Part shown: piece by piece, positions 1-8,557 of the stretch
Position numbering within the stretch: position 1 is the first letter of the stretch
How the letters are laid out: every line of letters begins with the position of its first letter
Assembly: GCF_001315105.1 (NCBI RefSeq)
Contig: NZ_BAZR01000003.1
Coordinates: 1-64,000 of the forward strand
Direction: 5' to 3'
DNA length: 64,000 nt
From: Paenibacillus sp. JCM 10914
Lineage (GTDB): Bacteria > Bacillota > Bacilli > Paenibacillales > Paenibacillaceae
Notes under the pieces: model-generated
The model's input: the letters and a program-made list of their open reading frames with translations, nothing else
Database searches by the model: none
What the model was told of the DNA's origin: nothing
Translations under genes and position numbers: made by a program

Positions 1-1787
1 CCCGCGCCGATGCGCTCGCGGGCGGCACGTTCACTATGGCGCTGTTCGGGGCTTTCAGCGCCGGAAAATCCTCATTCGCCAACGCTTTGCTCGGCGAATC
101 GGTCTTGCCGGTATCTCCGCATCCGACAACGGCGGCGGTGAACCGGATTCTGGCTCCGGCAGAAGGCAAGCCGCATGGAAGCGCAGCCGTCCGGATGAAG
201 ACGTATGCGATGTGGTGGGATGATCTGTTGTACTCTTTCAGTGTCTTGGGTCTGAAGGAGCCGGCGCCGGATCAATGGCGCCGTGTGGCAGAAGGGATGA
301 CCCCATCGGGGATACATCCGGCCGGACTGCCGCATTACGGATTTCTGAAGGCGGCTGCGGCTGGTTGGGATGAGATGGAGCAGAAATTGGGAACGACCGA
401 AATGGTGGAACTGCAGGCGTACCGGGGGTATGTAGCGGATGAGACCAAATCCTGTTATGTGGACGGCATCGATCTGTATTACAGCTGTCCGTTAACCGAT
501 CAGGGAATCGTACTGGTAGATACGCCTGGCGCGGATTCCTTGCACGCTCGTCACACGGGCGTAACCTTCAGTTATATCAAGAACGCGGATGCGATCGTGT
601 ATGTCACTTACTATAATCATGCTTTCTCGAAGGCAGATCGGCAATTTCTATCCCAGCTGGGCCGGGTAAAGGACAGCTTTGCACTCGATAAAATGTTCTT
701 CATCGTCAATGCCGCTGACCTGGCGCAATCCGAAGAGGAACTGGACGATGTCGTAAAACATGTGCGCAGTAATCTGGCATCGAGCGGTGTAGGAAGTCCG
801 CATATCTTCCCGGTATCGAGTCTGTCCGCGCTGGAAGGCAAGCAGTTGGACGATGAGGTGCTGCTGAAGCAGTCCGGGTTCGCTCGGTTCGAAGAAGCGC
901 TTGGAACGTTTGCAGTGGAGGAGCTTCCAAGGCTTTCGCTGCGAGCAGTCTATGATGAAATGGGTGTTGTCAGGGACCGAATCCGCGTGTGGGCAGATAT
1001 GGCGGCACAGGATGAAACAACCCGGGCAAGACAGATCACGGAGATGGAACAAGTTCGATCCGTGGCGCTGGCCAAGTTGGATGAATTATTGGAACGCCAG
1101 CCACGTCGTGATATTGCACAGGAAAGCAGCGAATTGTTATTCCATGTGCGGCAGCGATTAGACTACGCCATGAATCGGTTCTTCCAGGAATCGTTCAATC
1201 CATCCGTTCTGCGGGAAGACGCGGGTCAACTGAAAAAGGTATTCGCGGACTGTGGACGCGATCTGATGCGCACGTTGTCGCTGGAGCTGGATCAGGAGCT
1301 GTGGGCAACGACCCTGCGACTGGAGCAGTCTGGCCGGAAGTGGACCGAAGGCGCAGCAACGAAGATCGCAGCAGAGCTTAATACGCTCGCAGAAGGATTA
1401 TCGTTAGCAACCCGGCGTGACTCAGACTGGGAGGCACCGGAGCTGGAAGAGAGTGATCTGCAGATCCAAGGTGATTGGCTATCGTACTGGTCGTATTTCA
1501 AGAATCCGAAGCATTTCTTTGAAGGCACGGGCAGTGCCAAGTTGCGTGAGGCGGCTGAATCGAATGTGAAGGAAGCTATTGGGGCCACGGCCGCTCGCCG
1601 CGAAGAGCAGTTGACCGACCATTATACCGCACGAAGTCAGCAATCCCTGCGATACCATCACGAGGTGCTGAAAGAGCAGCTTATGGAGTCCGTAGATGCA
1701 ATTGTGAGTTCCCTTCAAGACGGGCAGTCACCGCTCATGTGGAGACAGCTTGCCGATGAATTGGAACGACACGTTTCGTCTGATTAA
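1..1787 (+). CDS. Dynamin-family GTPase (5' end outside window)
   Basis: The reading frame is open from base 3 through the first ATG at 36, and the upstream codons read RADALAGGTFT directly into the P-loop, so the gene starts before the window and the ATG at 36 is internal. Visible GTPase motifs are G1 GAFSAGKSS (bases 48-74), a TTAAVN stretch fitting G2, G3 DTPG (519-530) and G4 NAAD (708-719). The remainder is a long, charged, helix-rich region like the stalk of bacterial dynamin-like proteins. Family members such as DynA of Bacillus remodel or protect membranes using GTP. Many Firmicute homologues carry two dynamin units in one chain, so this could be the second unit; that cannot be settled here. 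A strong terminator follows the stop. Confidence 0.85.
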   Translation, partial: RADALAGGTFTMALFGAFSAGKSSFANALLGESVLPVSPHPTTAAVNRILAPAEGKPHGSAAVRMKTYAMWWDDLLYSFSVLGLKEPAPDQWRRVAEGMTPSGIHPAGLPHYGFLKAAAAGWDEMEQKLGTTEMVELQAYRGYVADETKSCYVDGIDLYYSCPLTDQGIVLVDTPGADSLHARHTGVTFSYIKNADAIVYVTYYNHAFSKADRQFLSQLGRVKDSFALDKMFFIVNAADLAQSEEELDDVVKHVRSNLASSGVGSPHIFPVSSLSALEGKQLDDEVLLKQSGFARFEEALGTFAVEELPRLSLRAVYDEMGVVRDRIRVWADMAAQDETTRARQITEMEQVRSVALAKLDELLERQPRRDIAQESSELLFHVRQRLDYAMNRFFQESFNPSVLREDAGQLKKVFADCGRDLMRTLSLELDQELWATTLRLEQSGRKWTEGAATKIAAELNTLAEGLSLATRRDSDWEAPELEESDLQIQGDWLSYWSYFKNPKHFFEGTGSAKLREAAESNVKEAIGATAARREEQLTDHYTARSQQSLRYHHEVLKEQLMESVDAIVSSLQDGQSPLMWRQLADELERHVSSD

Positions 1788-1831
1788 GGATAACTAGGGG
1801 TCAAGAGTAACCCTTCCATATGATTCACGAA

Positions 1832-1873
1832 AGACGCCCTGCAGCCAATATGCGGCTGGGGCGTCTTTTTTCC
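1832..1873 (+). terminator. Intrinsic terminator after the dynamin-like gene
   Basis: Stem AGACGCCC...GGGCGTCT, extended by CAGCC/GGCTG around a short loop, followed by a run of Ts. It ends the dynamin-like transcript. Confidence 0.9.
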
Positions 1874-2245
1874 TAATGCTGCATCGCCAAAATCGTTCAA
1901 TATGAAGAATTTAACATATATGTTTGCATAAATATCAGTTCAAACGTTTGCAGCACAGCCCGGGAAGTGTGAAAACGGAAGGGTTTACAATCCGCTTTTG
2001 AAAAAGGTGTTTTCAGATGATGATCCCGGATCGCTACAGGGATTGATAATGTGATGAATATGCCTAGTATTTATGAGAATTCCCGATTATTTAATCATGA
2101 AAACAGGATAAGTTAAACTATTTGACCGCATTAGGTCCTTTTGGCTCATTTATGACGGTTTTCCCTCTTTGCCGCGGGTTCGGGTCGGTGATAAACTTCA
2201 TAAATGCTACATAACTGATCGTAAATAATCCAAAGGAGGATAAAC
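1874..2245 (+). promoter_or_regulatory. Upstream region of the ABC exporter operon, with a cre-like palindrome
   Basis: This 372-base gap holds no convincing gene. A perfect ten-base palindrome CAAACGTTTG (1941-1950) lies within TTCAAACGTTTGCA (1939-1952), which matches the usual CcpA cre consensus at 12 of 14 positions; it could also suit another LacI-family repressor. A TTGACC near 2125 has no good -10 partner. The only strong signal is the ribosome binding site AAAGGAGG at 2232-2239. A leader peptide with terminator like that of bmrCD was looked for and not found. Confidence 0.3.
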
Positions 2246-4024
2246 ATGAATGTTCTCAGGCAACTGCAGGGCTTCTTTTGGGAGAAACGAAGTTATCTCT
2301 TTCTTTCCATTCTGTGTCTGGCGATTGCAACCGCTTTAGGTTTGGTCTATCCGCAAATGTTAAAAGTGCTGATTGACGATGCAATCAAGCTGGAGAATTA
2401 CGGCATTGTACCACAACTGGCCCTGACTGTGCTTGGCGTGGTCATCCTGAAAGCCTTTATGCAATTCTTGCATGGCTTTTTCGGAGGGAGGCTGGGGAAC
2501 TACCTCGCCTATTCGATGCGGAACGCCTGCTATGAAAAACTGCAATTTCTATCATTTCGTTATTATGACACGGCTCGGACAGGGGATCTGATGTCACGTC
2601 TCACGGGGGATTTAGAGGCAATCCGGATGTTTATCGGTTTCGGATTCGCCCAGCTTCTCAATCTTGTATTAATGGTTACATTTGGCTCAATCATGATGTT
2701 CACGATTAGCTGGCAGTTGACGCTGATTACGCTTGTGGCGATGCCGTTTCTGGTCATCACGGCACTCCGGTTCGAATCCCGAATTCATCCGGCGTTCCAG
2801 GAGATGCGTCTGGCGCTAAGCTCGCTGACGACGGCGGTTCAGGAGAATATCACCGGGGTGCGTACCGTCAAATCCTTTGCACGTGAACCGCATGAGGTAG
2901 ATAAGTTCTCAGAACGGAATGAACGTTACAAAACAAACCAAATCTTTGCTTCATCGCTATGGGCGCGCTACTTCCCGATGATGGAGCTGTTCGCCAACGT
3001 GAGTGTCGTCATTCTGCTTGCGGTAGGTGGCACCATGGTTATTAATCAATCGATGACGGTTGGTGAGCTGGCCGCTTTCTTTACGCTTATCTGGTACATA
3101 ATCGGACCGCTTTGGGGCATTGGCTTCCACATTAATAACTATACGCAATCCAAAGCGTCCGGCGAACGGGTGCTTGAACTGTTGAATCAACCGATCGATG
3201 TTAAAGACCGTGATCGTGCGGAAGATTTAGTGCCAAGCCAAGTGAAGGGACATGTAGTATTTGATAACGTTACCTTTGCTTACGGCAACAAACTGGCTGC
3301 TGTCAAGGATATTAACCTGGATGCTAAACCAGGCTCCGTCATAGGTTTTCTGGGTGGAACCGGTTCAGGTAAATCCACGATCATCCAGCTCCTGATGCAC
3401 GCCTATAACGTGAACCAGGGCAGCATCAAGCTGGACGGCGTCAATATTAACGATATTAAAGTCCGCAGCCTTCGGAGCCAAATCGCGACGGTGTTCCAGG
3501 AGACGTTCCTGTTCTCTTCCAGCATTCGGAACAACATTTCGTACGGGATGAAGAATGTCGGTATGGATGAGATTATCCGAGTAGCGAAGCTTGCGAAAGC
3601 CCATGAGTTCATCATGGAAATGAAGGATGGATACGATACGGTCGTCGGTGAGCGTGGGATGGGATTGTCCGGAGGGCAGAAGCAGCGGATTGCGATCGCA
3701 CGCGCGCTGTTGAAAGATCCGAAGATTCTGATTCTTGATGACGCAACAAGCGCGGTGGATATGGAGACCGAGCATGAGATCCAATCCGGATTCCAGGAAG
3801 TTATGGAGGGAAGAACGACGTTCATTATTGCGCACCGAATCTCCTCTTTACGTCATGCCGACGAAATTCTCGTACTGGATGAGGGGAAAGTGGTTCAGCG
3901 TGGCAAGCATAACGATCTTATTGCGACGCCGGGGCCATATCAGGATGTGTACAAAATACAATATGCGGACCTTATCGCCAAACAGGCGGAAACAGAGGGG
4001 ACGCAAGGGCAGGTGCAAGCATGA
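2246..4024 (+). CDS. Heterodimeric ABC exporter, half with degenerate catalytic site
   Basis: This 592-residue half-transporter has an N-terminal six-helix membrane domain (about residues 1-310) and a C-terminal nucleotide-binding domain. The NBD shows Walker A GGTGSGKST (from residue 370), an intact LSGGQ signature, Walker B LILDD and the H-loop IIAHR. The residue after Walker B is Asp (about 499) instead of the catalytic Glu, which marks the non-canonical subunit of exporters such as BmrC/BmrD, LmrC/LmrD and TM287/288. The start has AAAGGAGG eight bases upstream. Its stop overlaps the start of the next gene (ATGA), so the two halves are translationally coupled. Lipid or drug export is the likely role; the substrate is unknown. 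Confidence 0.9.
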   Translation: MNVLRQLQGFFWEKRSYLFLSILCLAIATALGLVYPQMLKVLIDDAIKLENYGIVPQLALTVLGVVILKAFMQFLHGFFGGRLGNYLAYSMRNACYEKLQFLSFRYYDTARTGDLMSRLTGDLEAIRMFIGFGFAQLLNLVLMVTFGSIMMFTISWQLTLITLVAMPFLVITALRFESRIHPAFQEMRLALSSLTTAVQENITGVRTVKSFAREPHEVDKFSERNERYKTNQIFASSLWARYFPMMELFANVSVVILLAVGGTMVINQSMTVGELAAFFTLIWYIIGPLWGIGFHINNYTQSKASGERVLELLNQPIDVKDRDRAEDLVPSQVKGHVVFDNVTFAYGNKLAAVKDINLDAKPGSVIGFLGGTGSGKSTIIQLLMHAYNVNQGSIKLDGVNINDIKVRSLRSQIATVFQETFLFSSSIRNNISYGMKNVGMDEIIRVAKLAKAHEFIMEMKDGYDTVVGERGMGLSGGQKQRIAIARALLKDPKILILDDATSAVDMETEHEIQSGFQEVMEGRTTFIIAHRISSLRHADEILVLDEGKVVQRGKHNDLIATPGPYQDVYKIQYADLIAKQAETEGTQGQVQA

Positions 4025-5886
4025 ACGCCAACGTGAATACGGAGCCGAATCGCAAAGCTAAAATTCCGCGGCCCGGCAAGTCCACCGAGGAACCGAGCGA
4101 ACGTTTTGTCTACAAGGATGATGATGCCATCGAGAAACCGTTTAACTGGATGCAGTTGACGCGGCTGATTGCATATATGAAGCCTTATGCCAAACAGATT
4201 CTTCCATTGATCGGACTGATGATGATCATCGGGACGGTCACCAAGTTGTCGATACCGTTTCTGACAAGTTTGGCGATTGACCGTGCTATCGATCCGAAGG
4301 GAGGTAATCCTAGTCTAACCCTTCTGTATCAAATTACGATCGCTGTACTGGTGATGTATATCATTCAGTGGATCGCCGGCATATTCCGGATTAAGTATAC
4401 GAACATCATTGGTCAGCGCGTCATATATGACCTGCGTGCGGATTTGTTCAAGCGCATTCAGAAGCTATCGTTCAACTTTTTTGACAAGCGGCCGGCGGGA
4501 TCGGTGCTGGTTCGAGTGACGAATGATGTGAACTCGTTGCAGGATTTGTTCACCAACGGCGTGGTCAACTTGATCATTGACTGTGTGCAGCTGGTCGGAA
4601 TCGTGGTCATTCTGCTGTTAATTAACTGGAAGCTGGGTCTGGCTGTCATTGTGACCGTACCGATCATGTTCTTCATCTCCACGAAGCTTCGGATTAGAAT
4701 TCGCCGGGCCTGGCAGGATGTACGGATCCGCAACTCGCGCATCAACTCCCATCTCAATGAATCGATTCAAGGGATCCGCGTGACACAAGCCTACACCCAA
4801 GAAGAAGAGAACATGAAGTTCTTCGACAACATGAACATGGACAGCAAGAAATCATGGGATAAAGCTTCGGCGATGAACCAAGCCTTCGGACCGCTGATCG
4901 AAATTACCGGCGGCTTCGGAACGCTGATCCTGTTCTGGCTGGGAGCAACCCTTATTCAGCAAGAAGCGCTTACGATCGGTTTGCTGATTGCCTTTACCCA
5001 GTATGTGGGTAACTTCTGGGAACCGATCAACCGGCTCGGCCAGATGTATAACCAATTGCTTGTAGCGATGGCTTCCTCAGAGCGTATCTTCGAATTCATC
5101 GACGAGAAGCCAAGCATCGATGACAAGCCCGATGCGAAGAAGCTTCCTACCATTAAGGGGAATATCAAGCTTGACAATGTCGTATTCGAATATGAGAAGG
5201 GGCGTCAAGCGCTTAAGGGCATAGATCTTGACGTCAAGGCCGGCCAGTCCATCGCCCTGGTCGGTCATACGGGATCGGGAAAGAGTACGATTATTAACCT
5301 GCTGAGCCGTTTTTATGATATAACCGGCGGTACCTTAACGATCGATGGTTATGATATCAGGTCGGTAACCGTTGAAAGCCTGCGGAATCAGATCGGGATC
5401 GTGCTTCAAGATACGTTCATCTTCTCCGGTACGATCCGTGATAATATCCGGTTCGGTCGTCTGGATGCGACCAATGAGGAGATCGAGGAAGTAGCCAAGG
5501 CAGTCGGTGCGCATGATTTCATCGTTCAGATGCCGGGCGGATACGATACGGAAGTGGAAGAACGCGGGAACATGCTGTCGATGGGCCAACGCCAGCTCTT
5601 GTCTTTTGCAAGAGCGCTGCTGGCAGATCCGCGGATTCTAATACTGGACGAAGCAACGGCCAGCATTGATACAGAGACGGAGCTGAAGATCCAGAACGCG
5701 CTCAAAGTGCTGCTGCAAGGTCGAACTTCTTTTATCGTGGCACATCGATTGTCGACGATTAGACATGCGGACCATATCGTTGTACTGGATCATGGTGAGA
5801 TCATAGAAGAAGGAAATCACGCCCAGCTTATGCAAAAGCAGGGCACGTATCACGGTCTGGTCGAAGCTCAATACCGATTTTTGTAA
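4021..5886 (+). CDS. Heterodimeric ABC exporter, half with catalytic glutamate
   Basis: 621 residues: a roughly 45-residue cytosolic N-terminal extension, a six-helix membrane domain, then the NBD with Walker A HTGSGKST, Walker B LILDEATASID with the catalytic Glu (about residue 544), and H-loop IVAHR. Its signature is LSMGQ (from about residue 519) instead of LSGGQ. The deviations are complementary: its LSMGQ would face the Asp-containing Walker site of the partner and form the inactive ATP site, while its own Walker site and the partner's LSGGQ form the active one. This strongly supports an obligate heterodimer with the gene directly upstream, with which it shares a four-base overlap. Confidence 0.92.
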   Translation: MNANVNTEPNRKAKIPRPGKSTEEPSERFVYKDDDAIEKPFNWMQLTRLIAYMKPYAKQILPLIGLMMIIGTVTKLSIPFLTSLAIDRAIDPKGGNPSLTLLYQITIAVLVMYIIQWIAGIFRIKYTNIIGQRVIYDLRADLFKRIQKLSFNFFDKRPAGSVLVRVTNDVNSLQDLFTNGVVNLIIDCVQLVGIVVILLLINWKLGLAVIVTVPIMFFISTKLRIRIRRAWQDVRIRNSRINSHLNESIQGIRVTQAYTQEEENMKFFDNMNMDSKKSWDKASAMNQAFGPLIEITGGFGTLILFWLGATLIQQEALTIGLLIAFTQYVGNFWEPINRLGQMYNQLLVAMASSERIFEFIDEKPSIDDKPDAKKLPTIKGNIKLDNVVFEYEKGRQALKGIDLDVKAGQSIALVGHTGSGKSTIINLLSRFYDITGGTLTIDGYDIRSVTVESLRNQIGIVLQDTFIFSGTIRDNIRFGRLDATNEEIEEVAKAVGAHDFIVQMPGGYDTEVEERGNMLSMGQRQLLSFARALLADPRILILDEATASIDTETELKIQNALKVLLQGRTSFIVAHRLSTIRHADHIVVLDHGEIIEEGNHAQLMQKQGTYHGLVEAQYRFL

Positions 5887-6025
5887 ATTCGGCTTAACAT
5901 AGGTTTAACAAATCAGACACAAATGTAAAAAAATTGTCGCTTGATACTTGCAATCTTCTTCATAAACTTACAAAATAGAATAGAGTGGATCAGAATTCAT
6001 AGAAGAAGGGAAGCATGAGGGTATA

Positions 6026-6487
6026 ATGAGCATCGAAAGCGTATTGTCTGCGCCTGCACTGCTGATTCGAAACTTTGAGATGAACGATTTGGAAGCTGTC
6101 ACATCTTTGCTGCGAGAATTGAATTATCCGACAACGCTGAACGTCATGCGTGATCGGATGGATGCCATGAACGACAACCCGTTGTATGGCAATCTGGTTG
6201 CAGAATTGGACGGTGTTGTGGTCGGCATGATTATGCTCCGTCAAGTCAAATCTTTCGTTATGACCGAACCGGTCACTCAAATCACTTCGGTTATTGTAAC
6301 CTCAAGCTGCCGCGGCCATGGAATTGGCAAAAGATTAATTCGCGGTGCAGAGACATGGGGAAGACAGCATGGAAGCCAACTCTTGTTTCTCACAAGCGGC
6401 AACCGGGAAGAACTTGCTCCCGCACATGCATTTTATGAACACATTGGATTTGAGAAGTCAGGCTATCAGTTTAACAAAGCGCTATAG
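6026..6487 (+). CDS. GNAT-family N-acetyltransferase
   Basis: 153 residues with a single GNAT fold. The acetyl-CoA pyrophosphate-binding motif A reads RGHGIGKRLI, preceded by the beta-4 strand TSVIV. The C-terminal part AHAFYEHIGFEKSGYQF is the usual GNAT ending. The substrate cannot be told from sequence. The ATG at 6026 is preceded by purine-rich GAAGGG and GAGGG; an ATG at 6015 is in another frame. A good terminator follows at once, so it is probably a single-gene unit. Confidence 0.9.
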   Translation: MSIESVLSAPALLIRNFEMNDLEAVTSLLRELNYPTTLNVMRDRMDAMNDNPLYGNLVAELDGVVVGMIMLRQVKSFVMTEPVTQITSVIVTSSCRGHGIGKRLIRGAETWGRQHGSQLLFLTSGNREELAPAHAFYEHIGFEKSGYQFNKAL

Positions 6488-6504
6488 CCCGTAGGCTTTT
6501 CATT

Positions 6505-6540
6505 GAACCCATCCCGGTTCCGGGGTGGGTTTTTTCTTTT
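6505..6540 (+). terminator. Intrinsic terminator after the GNAT gene
   Basis: Hairpin CCCATCCCGG TTC CGGGGTGGG followed by TTTTTTCTTTT. Confidence 0.9.
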
Positions 6541-6555
6541 CCAGCATTTGTAGGA

Positions 6556-6583
6556 TTGCCGAAAGTATCAAATGTGTTACAAT
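6556..6583 (+). promoter_or_regulatory. Sigma-A type promoter of the CAP-domain gene
   Basis: TTGCCG (6556-6561), 16-base spacer, TACAAT (6578-6583). It predicts transcription from about 6590 and an unusually long 5' leader of about 130 nucleotides before the start codon at 6720. Confidence 0.6.
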
Positions 6584-6597
6584 GTTTGCGTAGGTGA

Positions 6598-6681
6598 TTA
6601 CAAAAATGTAACTATTGCCGGGCTGTTTTTTCGAGATTGTTATACGTCCTAGATCCTACATCAGAGAAGAAGCAGCCCGGC
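6598..6681 (+). promoter_or_regulatory. Structured 5' leader of the CAP-domain gene
   Basis: Two stems lie between the promoter and the ribosome binding site: a small hairpin TTACA/TGTAA (6598-6611) and a perfect nine-base closing stem GCCGGGCTG (6617-6625) with CAGCCCGGC (6673-6681) around a 47-base loop. No run of Ts follows, so it is not a terminator. The bases do not match the consensus I know for the ydaO c-di-AMP or other common riboswitches. It may affect mRNA stability or translation of the secreted protein. Confidence 0.4.
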
Positions 6682-6719
6682 GAACATCACAACTAAAGTC
6701 ATAGGGAGATGAATAAGGA

Positions 6720-7502
6720 ATGAACAACAAATGGATGAAGAAAATCGCAGGCGGTAGTATCGCCGCTGTTATGGCTGTAGGTATTATGCTGCCAGCTTCG
6801 GCTTCTGCTGCTCCTGCTCAAGATAATAATCAGTACGCGAATTGGCAGCAAAAGATTCAACAGTTCCTGGAGAGTAAAGGATGGGACTCCGAGTTTAAAT
6901 GGGTGATCCAAAAGCCTCAAGCGGATAATCCCGCTGAAAAACCGCAGCCTAGCAAACCAGAAACCAGCAAACCAGAGGCTAGCAAGCCAGAAGCAAGTAA
7001 GCCAGAGGCCAGCAAACCGGAAACAAGCAAACCGGAACCTAGTAAACCAGAAGCAAGCAAGCCGGAGACAAGTAACCCAACCACACCGTCTCAGCCTTCC
7101 CAGCCATCCGGATCGACCGGCAATACGGAGCAATCGAATTTTGCATCCGAAGTTGTGACGTTGGTTAATAAAGAACGTGCCAATGCGGGTCTTAAGCCGT
7201 TAACCGTTCACGGTCAGCTTACCACGATGGCACTTGACAAGGCGAAGGATATGAACGACAACAATTACTTCAGCCATACTTCACCAACTCATGGGTCTCC
7301 GTTCGATATGATGAAAGCTTATGGCATCTCTTACGGATACGCTGGTGAGAATATTGCCAAAGGTCAACGCACGCCGCAAGAAGTGATGACAGCCTGGATG
7401 AACAGCCAAGGTCATCGTGAGAATATCCTGTCTCCGAACTTCACGATGATTGGCGTTGGATATTATAACGGGCATTGGGTGCAAGAATTCATTAGCCAAT
7501 AA
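6720..7502 (+). CDS. Secreted CAP/SCP-domain protein (YkwD-like) with SKPE-repeat linker
   Basis: 260 residues. The N-terminus (KK, hydrophobic stretch, ASASA) is a standard Sec signal peptide, cleaved near residue 31. A Pro-rich linker follows, made of eight SKPEx pentapeptides (residues 78-117), which probably spans the cell wall. The C-terminal about 120 residues form a CAP/SCP domain: conserved HTSPTHGSPFDMM, GENIA, and GHRENIL, a layout shared with YkwD-type proteins and with the spore protein YlbC/SafA-linked family members. Function of bacterial CAP proteins is poorly known; a wall-associated hydrolase or binding role is usual. Promoter and structured leader lie upstream, terminator downstream. 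Confidence 0.88.
   Translation: MNNKWMKKIAGGSIAAVMAVGIMLPASASAAPAQDNNQYANWQQKIQQFLESKGWDSEFKWVIQKPQADNPAEKPQPSKPETSKPEASKPEASKPEASKPETSKPEPSKPEASKPETSNPTTPSQPSQPSGSTGNTEQSNFASEVVTLVNKERANAGLKPLTVHGQLTTMALDKAKDMNDNNYFSHTSPTHGSPFDMMKAYGISYGYAGENIAKGQRTPQEVMTAWMNSQGHRENILSPNFTMIGVGYYNGHWVQEFISQ
6951..7070 (+). repeat. Eight tandem 15-bp units encoding SKPE[A/T/P]
   Basis: Eight in-frame copies of a 15-base unit read SKPET, SKPEA (three times), SKPET, SKPEP, SKPEA, SKPET, followed by a decayed SNPTT. Codons vary between copies (agc/agt, aaa/aag, cca/ccg), which implies old repeats under protein-level selection, though copy number may still vary between strains. Confidence 0.9.
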
Positions 7503-7539
7503 GTGCAAGATGCAGTAGCCATTATAAACTTCTAAGATG

Positions 7540-7590
7540 ACTGCTCCGAGTACGGTTAAAGCCGTGCGCGGGGCAGTTTTATTTTTTAAG
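7540..7590 (+). terminator. Intrinsic terminator after the CAP-domain gene
   Basis: Stem CTGCTCCG...CGGGGCAG with an inner TACGG/GCCGT pairing, followed by TTTTATTTTTT. Confidence 0.85.
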
Positions 7591-7664
7591 CTGTTCGGAT
7601 TTGCAAAATAATCTTGGAAGTTTTAAGGTTAATGTACAAAAGCACATGAAGTAGGGGGAATGAA

Positions 7665-8522
7665 ATGAGATCTTCAGCATGGATTTGGCGCCTGACCGCC
7701 TCCGTGTCGGTTGCTGCAACCGTTGTACTCATATTGGGTTTTATGTATGCTTACGATGATATTAACGATCCACAAGGACAACCGCTGCTTCCTGGAGCGG
7801 AATCCGAAATGGTCGAAGATATCGAAGAGGGGCCGACAGGGGCGGAAGACAGCCAGAGTGCTGCTGCTCTGCCAACCGATATTAAAGTTACGGTCATTGG
7901 CGATTCTCTTGCTCGGGGAACGGGCGATAAGACGGGGAGCGGATTTGTCCGTCGCAGTATTGACCAACTGCATGGTAAAGAGGGGCACACAGCCAAATTA
8001 TTGGCCAATTTAGCGATCAATGGACTTACTACGGAAGGCTTGCTGCCTAAGCTGGAGGAGAAAGGGCTGCAGTATGCACTTCAAGAAGCGAATGTCATCA
8101 TGCTGTCCATTGGCGGTAATGATCTATTTCAGGGTAGTGGACTGATGGAAGGGATAATGGATGAAGAAGGGTCCGAGCTTGATCCGGCGAAACTCATGGG
8201 AGCGCTGCCTCAGGCTTCCGAGCGCTTGCAGCTTATTCTCGAGAAGCTGCGGACCATCAATCCGAACGCCAGGATTATATATATCGGCTTATATCATCCG
8301 TTTGCAGACTTGGAAGATTTGCTGATTCCGGGCAATATCGTAGTAACCGCATGGAATTATGCTGTGATGGAGATCGTTAGCAGGGACCCGAACATGACTT
8401 TAGTCCCGACGTTTGACCTATTTCAGCACAAGCTGGGGGAATATTTGTCGTCCGATCATTTTCATCCCAATGGTGACGGTTATCAAGCGATTGCCGACCG
8501 GATCGTGGAAGGGATGCTCTAA
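7665..8522 (+). CDS. Membrane-anchored SGNH/GDSL hydrolase
   Basis: 285 residues. A single hydrophobic segment (about residues 11-29) anchors or exports the protein, followed by an acidic linker (30-70). The SGNH domain shows block I VIGDSLARGTGD with nucleophile Ser about 81, block II Gly in NLAINGLTT, block III GGND, and block V SDHFHPN with the Asp264-His267 dyad. Proteins of this kind (YpmR- and TesA-like) are lipases or esterases acting outside the membrane. Ribosome binding site AGGGGGA lies just upstream of the ATG. The ABC genes follow after 35 bases and may share the transcript. Confidence 0.9.
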   Translation: MRSSAWIWRLTASVSVAATVVLILGFMYAYDDINDPQGQPLLPGAESEMVEDIEEGPTGAEDSQSAAALPTDIKVTVIGDSLARGTGDKTGSGFVRRSIDQLHGKEGHTAKLLANLAINGLTTEGLLPKLEEKGLQYALQEANVIMLSIGGNDLFQGSGLMEGIMDEEGSELDPAKLMGALPQASERLQLILEKLRTINPNARIIYIGLYHPFADLEDLLIPGNIVVTAWNYAVMEIVSRDPNMTLVPTFDLFQHKLGEYLSSDHFHPNGDGYQAIADRIVEGML

Positions 8523-8557
8523 TTTATCATGGAAGCGATGTTTAGGGGGAGTGATAC

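Noticed and set aside
6598..6681. ydaO-type c-di-AMP riboswitch before the CAP-domain gene
   Set aside because: Leader is too short and lacks the conserved purine-rich joints of that class.
6951..7070. Short regular repeats that could suggest a CRISPR array
   Set aside because: Units are contiguous 15-base, in-frame and encode SKPE pentapeptides; there are no spacers and no cas genes.
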